Assembly: GCA_047639575.1 (NCBI GenBank)
Contig: JBLIOB010000113.1
Location: 1-12,279, forward strand
Length of the DNA stretch: 12,279 nt
Source: JBLIOB01 sp047639575
GTDB taxonomy: Bacteria; Bacteroidota; Bacteroidia; Flavobacteriales_D; Parvicellaceae
Direction of reading: 5' to 3'
In this document: in pieces, positions 6,405 through 12,279 of the stretch
Numbering within the stretch: position 1 is the stretch's first letter
Layout: every line of letters begins with the position of its first letter
Program-made: the position numbers and the translations under genes
Notes under the pieces: generated by a model
Seen by the model: only the letters and a program-made list of their open reading frames with translations
Told to the model about the DNA's origin: nothing
The model's database searches: none

Positions 6405-7706
6405 ATGAATTTAAAACTGACCTCAATTATTATGATAGCCGCTATCTCGGTTATTTACCTCTCCTGTGGAACGACAGAAACCGTTGTTGAAGAATCTTCT
6501 TTTATAAACCCTCCTTTTGAAGGAGTGGATGTACCTGTTCATTCATTTTCTTTTAATCCAACTGTAGACAATGAAGTATTTACTCCTACAGGAACTAGAA
6601 TTTTCATTCCGAAAAACGCCATTGTGGACCAAAACGGAAAACCAATTACTAAACAAGCTGAGTTGGTATTTAAGGAATACCACGATATGGCCGATGTAAT
6701 TGCAAGTGGAATTCCCATGACTTATGACAGTGCGGGAGTTGGCAATTTTATAACAGCTGGCATGTTTACGATGACGGCTAACTTGGAAGGGCAGGAACTA
6801 GCAATTGGTAAAGACGCATTTATTGATGTAGAAATGGCCTCTTTTAAAGATGGTAAAGAATACAACTTTTACGAGCTGGACTCGGCAAATAAAAACTGGA
6901 GCTACTTAGGTCAAAGTGATCCGAAACCGAATGAACGTAAAGTGGTTCAAATGGAACAGTTCAAGGATAACAACCTCATCGATTTCAATATTAACTATTC
7001 CGCTCATCCAGAACTCAAGCCTTTTAGTAAAATCAAATGGATCTATTCTGGAAATCAAAAGAAATTGGACCCTTTTAAAAACAAGTGGGTCTTCAAAGAA
7101 CGATGGCGTGACATCACTTTAGAAACAATAGATGCCTCAAAAGGAGATTACATTATCCATTTAAAAAGTAATCGTAAGAAATTTGATTTTAAAGCTTCTC
7201 CTTACGTTGTAGGTGATCGGGGCGAGTTTCTTGCTCAGCTAAATTCAAATATTGATAATTTGAATGATGTAATTCTTGAACAAAAGAAACGAGAAGAAGC
7301 CATAGAAATGCAGGCGAACATTCTAAGAGCATTTAAAATAAGAACGTTCGGAGCATGTAATTGGGACACCGCTAAAAAGAACTGGTTAGCTGCTGGCAAC
7401 GAAATTTTTGACGCACAATTCACCATGAAAGATCACGAAATATTATTTTCTGAACGAATATACTTTGTGGACAAAACAGACGATCTAGTCACCAACAAAA
7501 TGGGTTCTAGGTGGGCTGAATTCATGTCGGCTAAAGGCCATGACCAAGCGATTATTGCCGTTTTAGATGACAATCGAGTTGCGGTTTGTAGTGCCAAATC
7601 GTATCGGAATGCGAGGAATGCGGGTAAAGATAGTTTTGAATTAAAGCCGATAAAAAAGAGAATCTCCAGTTTAGCAGATCTAAAAGAGCTGATGACTACT
7701 CTTTGA
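6405..7706 (+). CDS. Lipoprotein with ZU5-like N-terminal beta domain
   Basis: 433 residues. The signal sequence ends in a lipobox-like YLSC, so Cys21 is probably lipidated and the protein held in the outer membrane. Residues about 58-150 read FTPTGTRIFIPKNAIVDQNG, then a strand ending in FKEYHDMADVIASGIPM, an AGMFTMTA segment and a VEMAS strand, then FYELD...W. This order resembles ZU5-like or surface beta domains of Bacteroidota lipoproteins, as I recall them. Residues about 277-312 are rich in Glu, Gln and Leu and may be a coiled coil. They are followed by RTFGACNWD (313-321), a motif type (fG..N.D) I associate with the second half of such lipoproteins. The start lies 11 bases after the upstream stop, as third gene of the operon, and an intrinsic terminator follows 28 bases after its stop. 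Function is unknown. Confidence 0.75.
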   Translation: MNLKLTSIIMIAAISVIYLSCGTTETVVEESSFINPPFEGVDVPVHSFSFNPTVDNEVFTPTGTRIFIPKNAIVDQNGKPITKQAELVFKEYHDMADVIASGIPMTYDSAGVGNFITAGMFTMTANLEGQELAIGKDAFIDVEMASFKDGKEYNFYELDSANKNWSYLGQSDPKPNERKVVQMEQFKDNNLIDFNINYSAHPELKPFSKIKWIYSGNQKKLDPFKNKWVFKERWRDITLETIDASKGDYIIHLKSNRKKFDFKASPYVVGDRGEFLAQLNSNIDNLNDVILEQKKREEAIEMQANILRAFKIRTFGACNWDTAKKNWLAAGNEIFDAQFTMKDHEILFSERIYFVDKTDDLVTNKMGSRWAEFMSAKGHDQAIIAVLDDNRVAVCSAKSYRNARNAGKDSFELKPIKKRISSLADLKELMTTL

Positions 7707-7734
7707 TTTATAAAAGAACTTTTGCAAATGCAAT

Positions 7735-7766
7735 AGGGCCTTCAGAACATGATTGGCCCTTTTTTT
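7735..7766 (+). terminator. Intrinsic terminator after the 4082-7706 operon
   Basis: AGGGCC (7735-7740) pairs perfectly with GGCCCT (7755-7760) around a 14-base loop and is followed directly by a T run (7760-7766). It lies 28 bases after the stop of the lipoprotein gene, where a Rho-independent terminator for the three-gene operon is expected. Confidence 0.75.
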
Positions 7767-7907
7767 ATGCTCGCTAGAAAACGGCTTTAACAAGGTTAAT
7801 CCAACTTGAATTGCAAAGGTCACCCACTTTCACATTTTATTTTTTTAACGGGTTACTATCTCATTACGAATTGAATCAACTATCAAAATCAATTAAAATT
7901 TTAAAAC

Positions 7908-8153
7908 ATGAAAAAGTTAATATTAGTATTTGCAGTAATAGGTTCAGTAGCAATGGTGTCTTGTTCAGTTGACACAAGTGAATTAGACCCAACAGATAGC
8001 GACAATTTACGAATCGAAGTTCCAAACCCAGACGCGAACGAACCAATAATTGACACAACAGTTAATGAAGATTCGACAGATGCAGGGATAGACTCTACAG
8101 ATCTTGTTCCAGATGAAAAAGTAGTTTCAGAAGTAGTATCTACTAGAAACTAG
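7908..8153 (+). CDS. Small, highly acidic lipoprotein
   Basis: 81 residues. The start MKKLILVFAVIGSVAMVSC is a lipoprotein signal with Cys19 as the lipidated residue, which fixes the start. The remaining 62 residues contain 17 Asp/Glu against 3 Lys/Arg, are rich in Ser, Thr, Pro and Asp, and repeat short D-S-T-D units (EDSTDAG, IDSTDLV). No folded domain is apparent. It is likely a disordered, strongly negative tether on the outer membrane, possibly cation-binding. The gene stands alone, with an intrinsic terminator on each side (7735-7766 and 8164-8213), so it is probably transcribed on its own. The 141 bases between the upstream terminator and the start are AT-rich and hold no clean TTG/TAnnTTTG pair. 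No family recognised. Confidence 0.75.
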   Translation: MKKLILVFAVIGSVAMVSCSVDTSELDPTDSDNLRIEVPNPDANEPIIDTTVNEDSTDAGIDSTDLVPDEKVVSEVVSTRN

Positions 8154-8163
8154 AAATCAACTT

Positions 8164-8213
8164 AATTCTTCTAGCATTATTCTAAACGGATGATGTTGGA
8201 AGAATTCTTTTTT
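8164..8213 (+). terminator. Strong intrinsic terminator after the small lipoprotein gene
   Basis: Bases 8164-8182 pair with 8188-8206 over 19 positions (four G-T wobbles, the rest Watson-Crick) around the loop TAAAC, and are followed by a T6 run at 8208-8213. It starts 10 bases after the small lipoprotein stop and ends 29 bases before the next ATG, so it can either isolate or attenuate the downstream DUF4349 gene. Confidence 0.8.
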
Positions 8214-8242
8214 ACTCCATTACCCTTAATCAACCACAAGCC

Positions 8243-9139
8243 ATGCGTAAATTACTATTCCCAATAGCCTTCCTTGCTCTGTTTAACAGTTGTAGCGAAG
8301 GATCAGAAAATTTTGAATCAAATGCTGGTTACTCAGAACTAAATGATCTAATCACCGAAATAGCAACGACAGAGGATTATACTAAGTATGACGAAGGTGA
8401 CGACAACTATAATCTAGACAGAAAGGAAGTCCCTTCAGACCTAACGGAAACTCAACCTAAAATAATTAAATCTGGCAGTGTAGAATTTCAAACGGATAGT
8501 TTGACTAATACAAAATCAAGAATCGACCAAATCGTAAAAGAACTCAACGGTTATTATTCATCAGAAGATGAAACACATTACACCTATAAAGACCAACTAT
8601 ATCTCACCATTCGTGTTCCTGCAAAAAACTTCGAAGCACTAATTAATAAAATTGGGGAAGGAGTTGATCATTTTGACAGCAAAAACATTTCCGCTCAAGA
8701 TGTTACTGAGGAATTCATTGACCTTTCTGCTCGAGTTAAAACAAAGAAAGAAACGGAACAACGATATCGAGACCTGCTTCAAAAAGCGAATACGGTAAGC
8801 GAGATATTAGAAATTGAAGAGCAAATTTCTTACCTCAGAGCTGATATTGAATCATTAGAGGGTAGACTTAAGTATCTCAACAATAGAGTTGGCTTTAGCT
8901 CTCTTATCGTAACCTGTTATGTTGAAATTCCAGGAGGGCCAAGACAAGGCTACGCCCATAAGTTCGGTAATGGTTTTGAAAACGGCTGGGATGGGTTTGT
9001 ACTCTTCTTTGTCGGGCTAACCAACCTTTGGCCATTCCTAATAATTGGCATTATCGTTTGGTTTTTTGTCAGACGAGCGATTAAAAAAAGACGAGCTAGA
9101 AAAATTAGCCTCAAGACATCGAATCAACCTATTAAATAA
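8243..9139 (+). CDS. DUF4349-domain lipoprotein with C-terminal TM segment
   Basis: 298 residues. A signal sequence ending NSC places a lipidated Cys at 17, followed by a 55-residue acidic linker. Residues about 73-275 match DUF4349 as I know it: PKIIKSGSVEFQT, a YYSSEDE segment, LTIRVPAKNFEAL, then AQDVTEEFIDLSARVKTKKETEQRY, a coiled-coil heptad region (about 165-212, SEILEIEEQISYLRADIE) and RVGFSSLIV. A hydrophobic segment at about 252-276 precedes a very basic tail (RRAIKKRRARK), typical of this family's C-terminal membrane helix. Having both a lipobox and a TM helix is odd, since the two ends could sit in different membranes or both in the inner one. Function of the family is unknown. It lies 22 bases before the vWA gene, so the two are probably co-transcribed. 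Confidence 0.88.
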   Translation: MRKLLFPIAFLALFNSCSEGSENFESNAGYSELNDLITEIATTEDYTKYDEGDDNYNLDRKEVPSDLTETQPKIIKSGSVEFQTDSLTNTKSRIDQIVKELNGYYSSEDETHYTYKDQLYLTIRVPAKNFEALINKIGEGVDHFDSKNISAQDVTEEFIDLSARVKTKKETEQRYRDLLQKANTVSEILEIEEQISYLRADIESLEGRLKYLNNRVGFSSLIVTCYVEIPGGPRQGYAHKFGNGFENGWDGFVLFFVGLTNLWPFLIIGIIVWFFVRRAIKKRRARKISLKTSNQPIK

Positions 9140-9161
9140 CATCAACTAATAATTAGAACAC

Positions 9162-10826
9162 ATGAAAAATCAACCAAGTAAATACTCCAAAGTAATCCTA
9201 TTCGGGTTAGCCTCATTATCTATTGTATTTGTACAGTGTGGCGGATCAAACAGTACAGACCATAATGCTTATAACAAATCTGAAGATTATTATTACTTAA
9301 CAGAAGAGTCCGTTAGTGAGCCTTACCACTATGATAATGGACAAATAAATGATGAGATAGTTCCTAAGGAAGGATTTCACCCGCTGAACTTAGAGCAAAA
9401 TGTAGGAAATGAACAGTATGCCCATGTACCTGAAAACAAATTTTTAACCGCTATTACACAGCCACTTTCAACATTTTCAATTGATGTTGACAACGCCTCT
9501 TATACAAACATTAGACGAATCATTCAACAGAACCAACTTCCAACTCCAGATGCAGTTCGAATTGAAGAAATGATTAATTATTTCGATTACAAATACGAAG
9601 CTCCAGGAAAAAACAAACCCTTTTCGATTAATTCGGAAGTGGCAAAATGCCCATGGAACAACGACAATAGATTAGTACGAATTGGCCTTCAAGGTTTGGA
9701 AGTTAAAATAAGCGAGATGCCTGCCAACAATCTGGTTTTCTTATTAGATGTTTCTGGATCAATGAATGATTATAATAAACTTCCATTATTAAAGAAGTCG
9801 TTTAAAATGATGGTGAACAACCTCGGTGAAAACGATTTTGTCTCTATCGTTACTTACGCTGGAGCCACTGGGGTAGTGCTACCTCCAACTAGCTGTGATA
9901 ACAAACAATTCATTTTTGACCGATTAGAAAACTTATACGCTGCTGGCTCTACAAATGGGGCGGGTGGAATTGAGTTGGCATATCAACAAGCTGAAATGCA
10001 CTTAATGTCTAAAGGAAACAACAGAATAATTCTAGCCACAGACGGTGATTTTAATGTTGGTGTTTCAAATCAGGATCAATTGGTGAAATTGATGGAAGAA
10101 AAAAGGAACAAAGGAATTGACATTACGGTACTAGGATTCGGAATGGGTAATTTAAAAGATGCCAGTATGGAAGCAATGGCCAATAATGGAAATGGAAACT
10201 ATTTCTATATCGACTCTGAAAGAGAAGCACATCACACGCTGGTAGAGAACCTGTCTGGAACTCTTTTAACCATAGCAAAAGATGTGAAAATTCAAGTAGA
10301 ATTTAACCCTGCAAAAGTTCAATCGTATAGGCTGATCGGATATGAAAACAGAGCATTGGCAAACGAAGATTTTGTTAATGATGCAAAAGATGCTGGGGAA
10401 TTAGGTGCAGGTCATAGTGTTACCGCAATCTATGAAGTGACTCCAGCAAACGTATTAAATGCTTCTAAAGAATTAAAGTACCAAACAACTAGCATCAATG
10501 ATTTGGCTAAAGGTACGAGTGAACTACTTACTGTTAAACTTAGATTCAAACACCCAAAAGGTGACAAGAGTGTTGAGATCAGTGATGTGGTTCAAGACAA
10601 TCGTCAAGAATTCACTTCAGCATCGAAAGACTTTCAATTAGCTGCCTGTACCGGAGCATTTGGAATGTTACTGAAAAATTCACAGTACAAAGGTGATCTT
10701 TCTTATGAGCAATTAACCATCATGACGAAAGCATCTATTGACAATTCTCCTCCTCAACTTGAGCTGTTAGACCTAATTAAAAGAGCTAGTGCGTTGAATA
10801 CACTAGCAGCTGTTCCTGTTCATTAA
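9162..10826 (+). CDS. YfbK-type von Willebrand factor A domain lipoprotein
   Basis: 554 residues. An N-terminal hydrophobic segment ends VFVQC-GG, so Cys26 may be lipidated, though Gln at -1 is unusual. After an acidic linker, the vWF_N-like region (about 92-185) carries TFSIDVDNASYTNIRR and RIEEMINYF. The vWA domain (about 188-365) has an intact MIDAS: Asp196, Ser198 and Ser200 (DVSGS), Thr264 (GSTNG) and Asp294 (TDGD). A C-terminal DUF3520-like region follows, with VKIQVEFNPAKVQSYRLIGYENR and GAGHSVTAIYEV. This is the architecture of E. coli YfbK and its many Bacteroidota homologues. The Bacteroidota versions I recall often have an extra N-terminal carboxypeptidase-regulatory domain, which this one lacks. 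Metal-dependent protein binding is expected, but the partner is unknown. Probably co-transcribed with the DUF4349 gene. Confidence 0.92.
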   Translation: MKNQPSKYSKVILFGLASLSIVFVQCGGSNSTDHNAYNKSEDYYYLTEESVSEPYHYDNGQINDEIVPKEGFHPLNLEQNVGNEQYAHVPENKFLTAITQPLSTFSIDVDNASYTNIRRIIQQNQLPTPDAVRIEEMINYFDYKYEAPGKNKPFSINSEVAKCPWNNDNRLVRIGLQGLEVKISEMPANNLVFLLDVSGSMNDYNKLPLLKKSFKMMVNNLGENDFVSIVTYAGATGVVLPPTSCDNKQFIFDRLENLYAAGSTNGAGGIELAYQQAEMHLMSKGNNRIILATDGDFNVGVSNQDQLVKLMEEKRNKGIDITVLGFGMGNLKDASMEAMANNGNGNYFYIDSEREAHHTLVENLSGTLLTIAKDVKIQVEFNPAKVQSYRLIGYENRALANEDFVNDAKDAGELGAGHSVTAIYEVTPANVLNASKELKYQTTSINDLAKGTSELLTVKLRFKHPKGDKSVEISDVVQDNRQEFTSASKDFQLAACTGAFGMLLKNSQYKGDLSYEQLTIMTKASIDNSPPQLELLDLIKRASALNTLAAVPVH

Positions 10827-10840
10827 AACTTTGGTTGATT

Positions 10841-10889
10841 CCGGCTCTTCCTTGACTTTTAGTTGATGTTAAAATTTGGGGGGAGTCGG
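10841..10889 (+). terminator. Possible hairpin terminator between convergent genes
   Basis: Bases 10841-10852 pair with 10878-10889 over 12 positions (four G-T wobbles), with a further TTTTA/TAAAA pairing inside (10857-10861 with 10870-10874). A T-rich tract follows (TTTATAATTTATT, 10890 onward). It lies just after the vWA gene stop. The wobbles and the interrupted T tract make it weaker than the other two terminators. Confidence 0.4.
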
Positions 10890-10900
10890 TTTATAATTTA

Positions 10901-11437
10901 TTAATTCGTTTTGGTTGAATCAGGCTTAACAAGAAGAGGATCTACTTTTGACTTATCGTGATACTCTAGTGTTGCATGAATTATCATTTCTTCTATTGCC
11001 CTAGTGTACTCCGGGTCCCATTTAATTTTCTTGTAAACGTCTTCGTATTTAGCAATCCCGATTGGTTTCTTTTTTAAAAAATCAACTTTAAGACCTGGCT
11101 TCATTGTAAATAAGGTCATTTCAACTTTAACCGTCATGTTCTTCTTCGCCTTGTCAGGGATATCTGTGGTTTCCAATAGTAAGAACTTAGATACGTAGCC
11201 AGATTTACTAAACTCAATCTTGTAAACAATGTTTTCTTTTAGGTTAAAAACGCACCTTCCATTTTGAGTAACTGTGGAATCCACCTTTTTATTCCCAACG
11301 AAAAGCGAAACTGTTGCAACGGGAATTTTCTTAGATGCTTCAACCGCAGTAAGTTTCGCATCAAAGCGAATCTTCCTTTCTTGTCCAATTACTGGCAAGC
11401 ACAAGAACAATATGAATATAACTAGTAGTCCCTTCAT
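10901..11437 (-). CDS. Secreted protein with carboxypeptidase-regulatory-like beta domain
   Basis: 178 residues. A signal peptide (about 1-19, MKGLLVIFILFLCLPVIGQ) is followed by RFDAKLTAVEASKKIPVATV and a beta-rich stretch with TQNGRCVFNL, YKIEFSKSGYVSKF and LLLETTDIP (residues about 22-115). The pattern 'I..A.V.l...........T...G...f.l.....Y.i..sk.Gyv.k' is that of carboxypeptidase regulatory-like / CNA_B-type domains. A less clear C-terminal part follows, with KPIGIAKYEDVYKKIKWDPEYTRAIEEM (positions 124-151), helix-rich. Function is not known. The gene runs in the same direction as, and 96 bases downstream of, the GldM-D1-like gene. Whether they share a transcript is unclear, because a candidate promoter lies between them. 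Its stop is 74 bases from the convergent vWA gene. Confidence 0.75.
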   Translation of the reverse strand: MKGLLVIFILFLCLPVIGQERKIRFDAKLTAVEASKKIPVATVSLFVGNKKVDSTVTQNGRCVFNLKENIVYKIEFSKSGYVSKFLLLETTDIPDKAKKNMTVKVEMTLFTMKPGLKVDFLKKKPIGIAKYEDVYKKIKWDPEYTRAIEEMIIHATLEYHDKSKVDPLLVKPDSTKTN

Positions 11438-11463
11438 TATTGGATTATCGTGAATATACAGAT

Positions 11464-11495
11464 TAAAAATAATGCCAAACTTTTTACTTGACCAA
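11464..11495 (-). promoter_or_regulatory. Weak candidate promoter for the 10901-11437 gene
   Basis: On the minus strand, TATTTTTA (11471-11464) matches TAnnTTTG except in the last base. A TTG (11495-11493) lies 21 bases upstream. The predicted start of transcription is about 20 bases before the ATG at 11437. AT-rich sequence makes chance matches common. Confidence 0.25.
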
Positions 11496-11533
11496 GGACT
11501 TGCGAACTGACATTAGTGACCATAATGCAATGA

Positions 11534-12211
11534 TTACCTAGAAATCAGGTGACGGACAGCCGCCTGCTCTTGCATTTTAACATCCAATTGGAGTTTAGAA
11601 AGGGAAGTAATAATAGCGACCAAAGGCTTCTCTTTAAAAAGATCGTTTTTCCAGCCCCAGCTTCTAACTAAAGATAAATGATCAACTGCCATTTCTTTTG
11701 CGTCTTCATCTACCCAAACACTATCCATCAATTTTCCATAATCTTTTAACAATCCACCCAAGTCATGAGCAGTAAACTCTCCCTTTTTAGAGTCGTAGTA
11801 ATTATCGCCAAATAAGATCTTTTTCGGAATCGTATAATCATCAAAGTTTTTGAGGTACTTCAAACTAATTATCGTGTCATCTGCTTCTATCTCACTTCGT
11901 TTTTTATCCTCGCATTTTGCGATTAACAGCACCTTCATTTCGTTGATGTACTTAATTATCATGGCCGAAGAATCTCGAATCTCCATTCCCAAATCAAATT
12001 CCGCTTTGGCAGAATCTCCTTCGTTTTGAAATTTTAACGTAAGGTCATAGTAAATCTTATCTCCCAGCCGATTGAGTTGAGCACGACTCGATTCTAACCC
12101 TTGATTTACAACTGTATAGCCTGAATACATTCGTTCTTTATTACCGTATTGGGCAATACTAGAAACGGGGATTAATAAAAGTAAAATGTAAATCAGGTAT
12201 TTCATATTCAT
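11534..12211 (-). CDS. Secreted stand-alone protein resembling GldM periplasmic domain 1
   Basis: 225 residues. Residues 1-20 form a signal peptide. M1 and M3 (ATG at 12211 and 12205) are both possible starts, and M3 gives the cleaner MKYLIYILL signal. The body follows GldM domain D1 as I know it: an early helix with VNQGLESSRAQL (35-46), a helix with IIKYINEMKVLLIAK (85-99), YTIPKKILFGD (126-136), a helix FTAHDLGGLLKDYGKLMDSV (146-165), then W-x-x-x-LFKEKPLVAIITSLSKLQLDV with MQEQAAVRHL (191-222), which matches the closing helix before GldM's second domain. GldM is the periplasmic part of the gliding/type IX secretion motor and has an N-terminal TM helix plus three further beta domains. All are absent here, with no remnant after the stop. 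Partners are unknown. Confidence 0.7.
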   Translation of the reverse strand: MNMKYLIYILLLLIPVSSIAQYGNKERMYSGYTVVNQGLESSRAQLNRLGDKIYYDLTLKFQNEGDSAKAEFDLGMEIRDSSAMIIKYINEMKVLLIAKCEDKKRSEIEADDTIISLKYLKNFDDYTIPKKILFGDNYYDSKKGEFTAHDLGGLLKDYGKLMDSVWVDEDAKEMAVDHLSLVRSWGWKNDLFKEKPLVAIITSLSKLQLDVKMQEQAAVRHLISR

Positions 12212-12279
12212 GATGGTACGAGTTCCAATCTGAAAAGTTTAGACTTATTTTTTAGATCTTTTCATTATGTACGAAAGCG

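Noticed and set aside
7767..7907. Promoter for the small lipoprotein in the AT-rich upstream region
   Set aside because: Candidate -7 boxes (for example TATTTTTT at 7839-7846) lack a TTG at the right distance, so none was listed.
7876..8058. Minus-strand frame of 60 codons over the small lipoprotein
   Set aside because: Leu-rich shadow of the acidic lipoprotein; the plus frame has a textbook lipobox and terminator.
12212..12279. Promoter or gene in the last 68 bases
   Set aside because: Only T/A-rich near-matches to the -7 box are visible on the minus strand, and no open frame can be supported.
1..12279. CRISPR array, tRNA/rRNA, insertion sequence, phage or toxin-antitoxin genes
   Set aside because: No regular repeat array, clover-leaf, transposase motif or terminal inverted repeats were seen on either strand.

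Overview
The window reads as chromosomal DNA of a Bacteroidota, most likely a Flavobacteriia-like marine or free-living lineage. The evidence is AT-rich sequence, the absence of convincing Shine-Dalgarno sites before starts, candidate promoters of the TTG / TAnnTTTG type, many short secreted proteins and lipoproteins, and typical families: DUF6702, M1 metallopeptidase, AAA_28 NTPase, DUF4349 and a YfbK-type vWA lipoprotein. One protein closely resembles the first periplasmic domain of GldM, which points to a lineage with gliding/type IX secretion ancestry. I see no mobile element, CRISPR array, tRNA or rRNA.

Layout. Bases 2-169 (+) hold the C-terminal tail of an AAA_28-like ATPase. Bases 176-3921 (-) form a tight four-gene unit, transcribed right to left: DUF6702 secreted protein, large M1 zinc metallopeptidase, and two small multi-spanning membrane proteins. 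Junctions are a 4-base overlap, a 2-base gap and a 20-base overlap. The two membrane proteins may really be one gene split by a one-base frameshift. A divergent promoter region (3922-4081) separates this unit from a rightward operon, 4082-7706 (+). That operon encodes a divergent lytic-transglycosylase-like exported protein, a secreted protein with repeated GPY/GPF motifs (probably propeller-like) and a lipoprotein with a ZU5-like N-terminal region. It ends at an intrinsic terminator.

Next come a small very acidic lipoprotein (7908-8153) with its own strong terminator, then a pair of lipoproteins (8243-10826): a DUF4349 protein with a C-terminal membrane segment and a vWA/MIDAS protein of the YfbK type. 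A possible hairpin terminator lies before the convergent gene at 10901-11437 (-), a secreted protein with a carboxypeptidase-regulatory-like beta domain. Last is 11534-12211 (-), a secreted stand-alone GldM-D1-like protein.

Nearly every complete product is predicted to be exported or membrane-bound, so this is an envelope-biology stretch: peptide hydrolysis, peptidoglycan contact, and lipoprotein-borne adhesion or scaffolding. No classic defence or mobile system is visible. The least ordinary items are the orphan GldM-D1-like protein, the cryptic lytic-transglycosylase-like protein with its GPY-repeat partner, and the split membrane gene.
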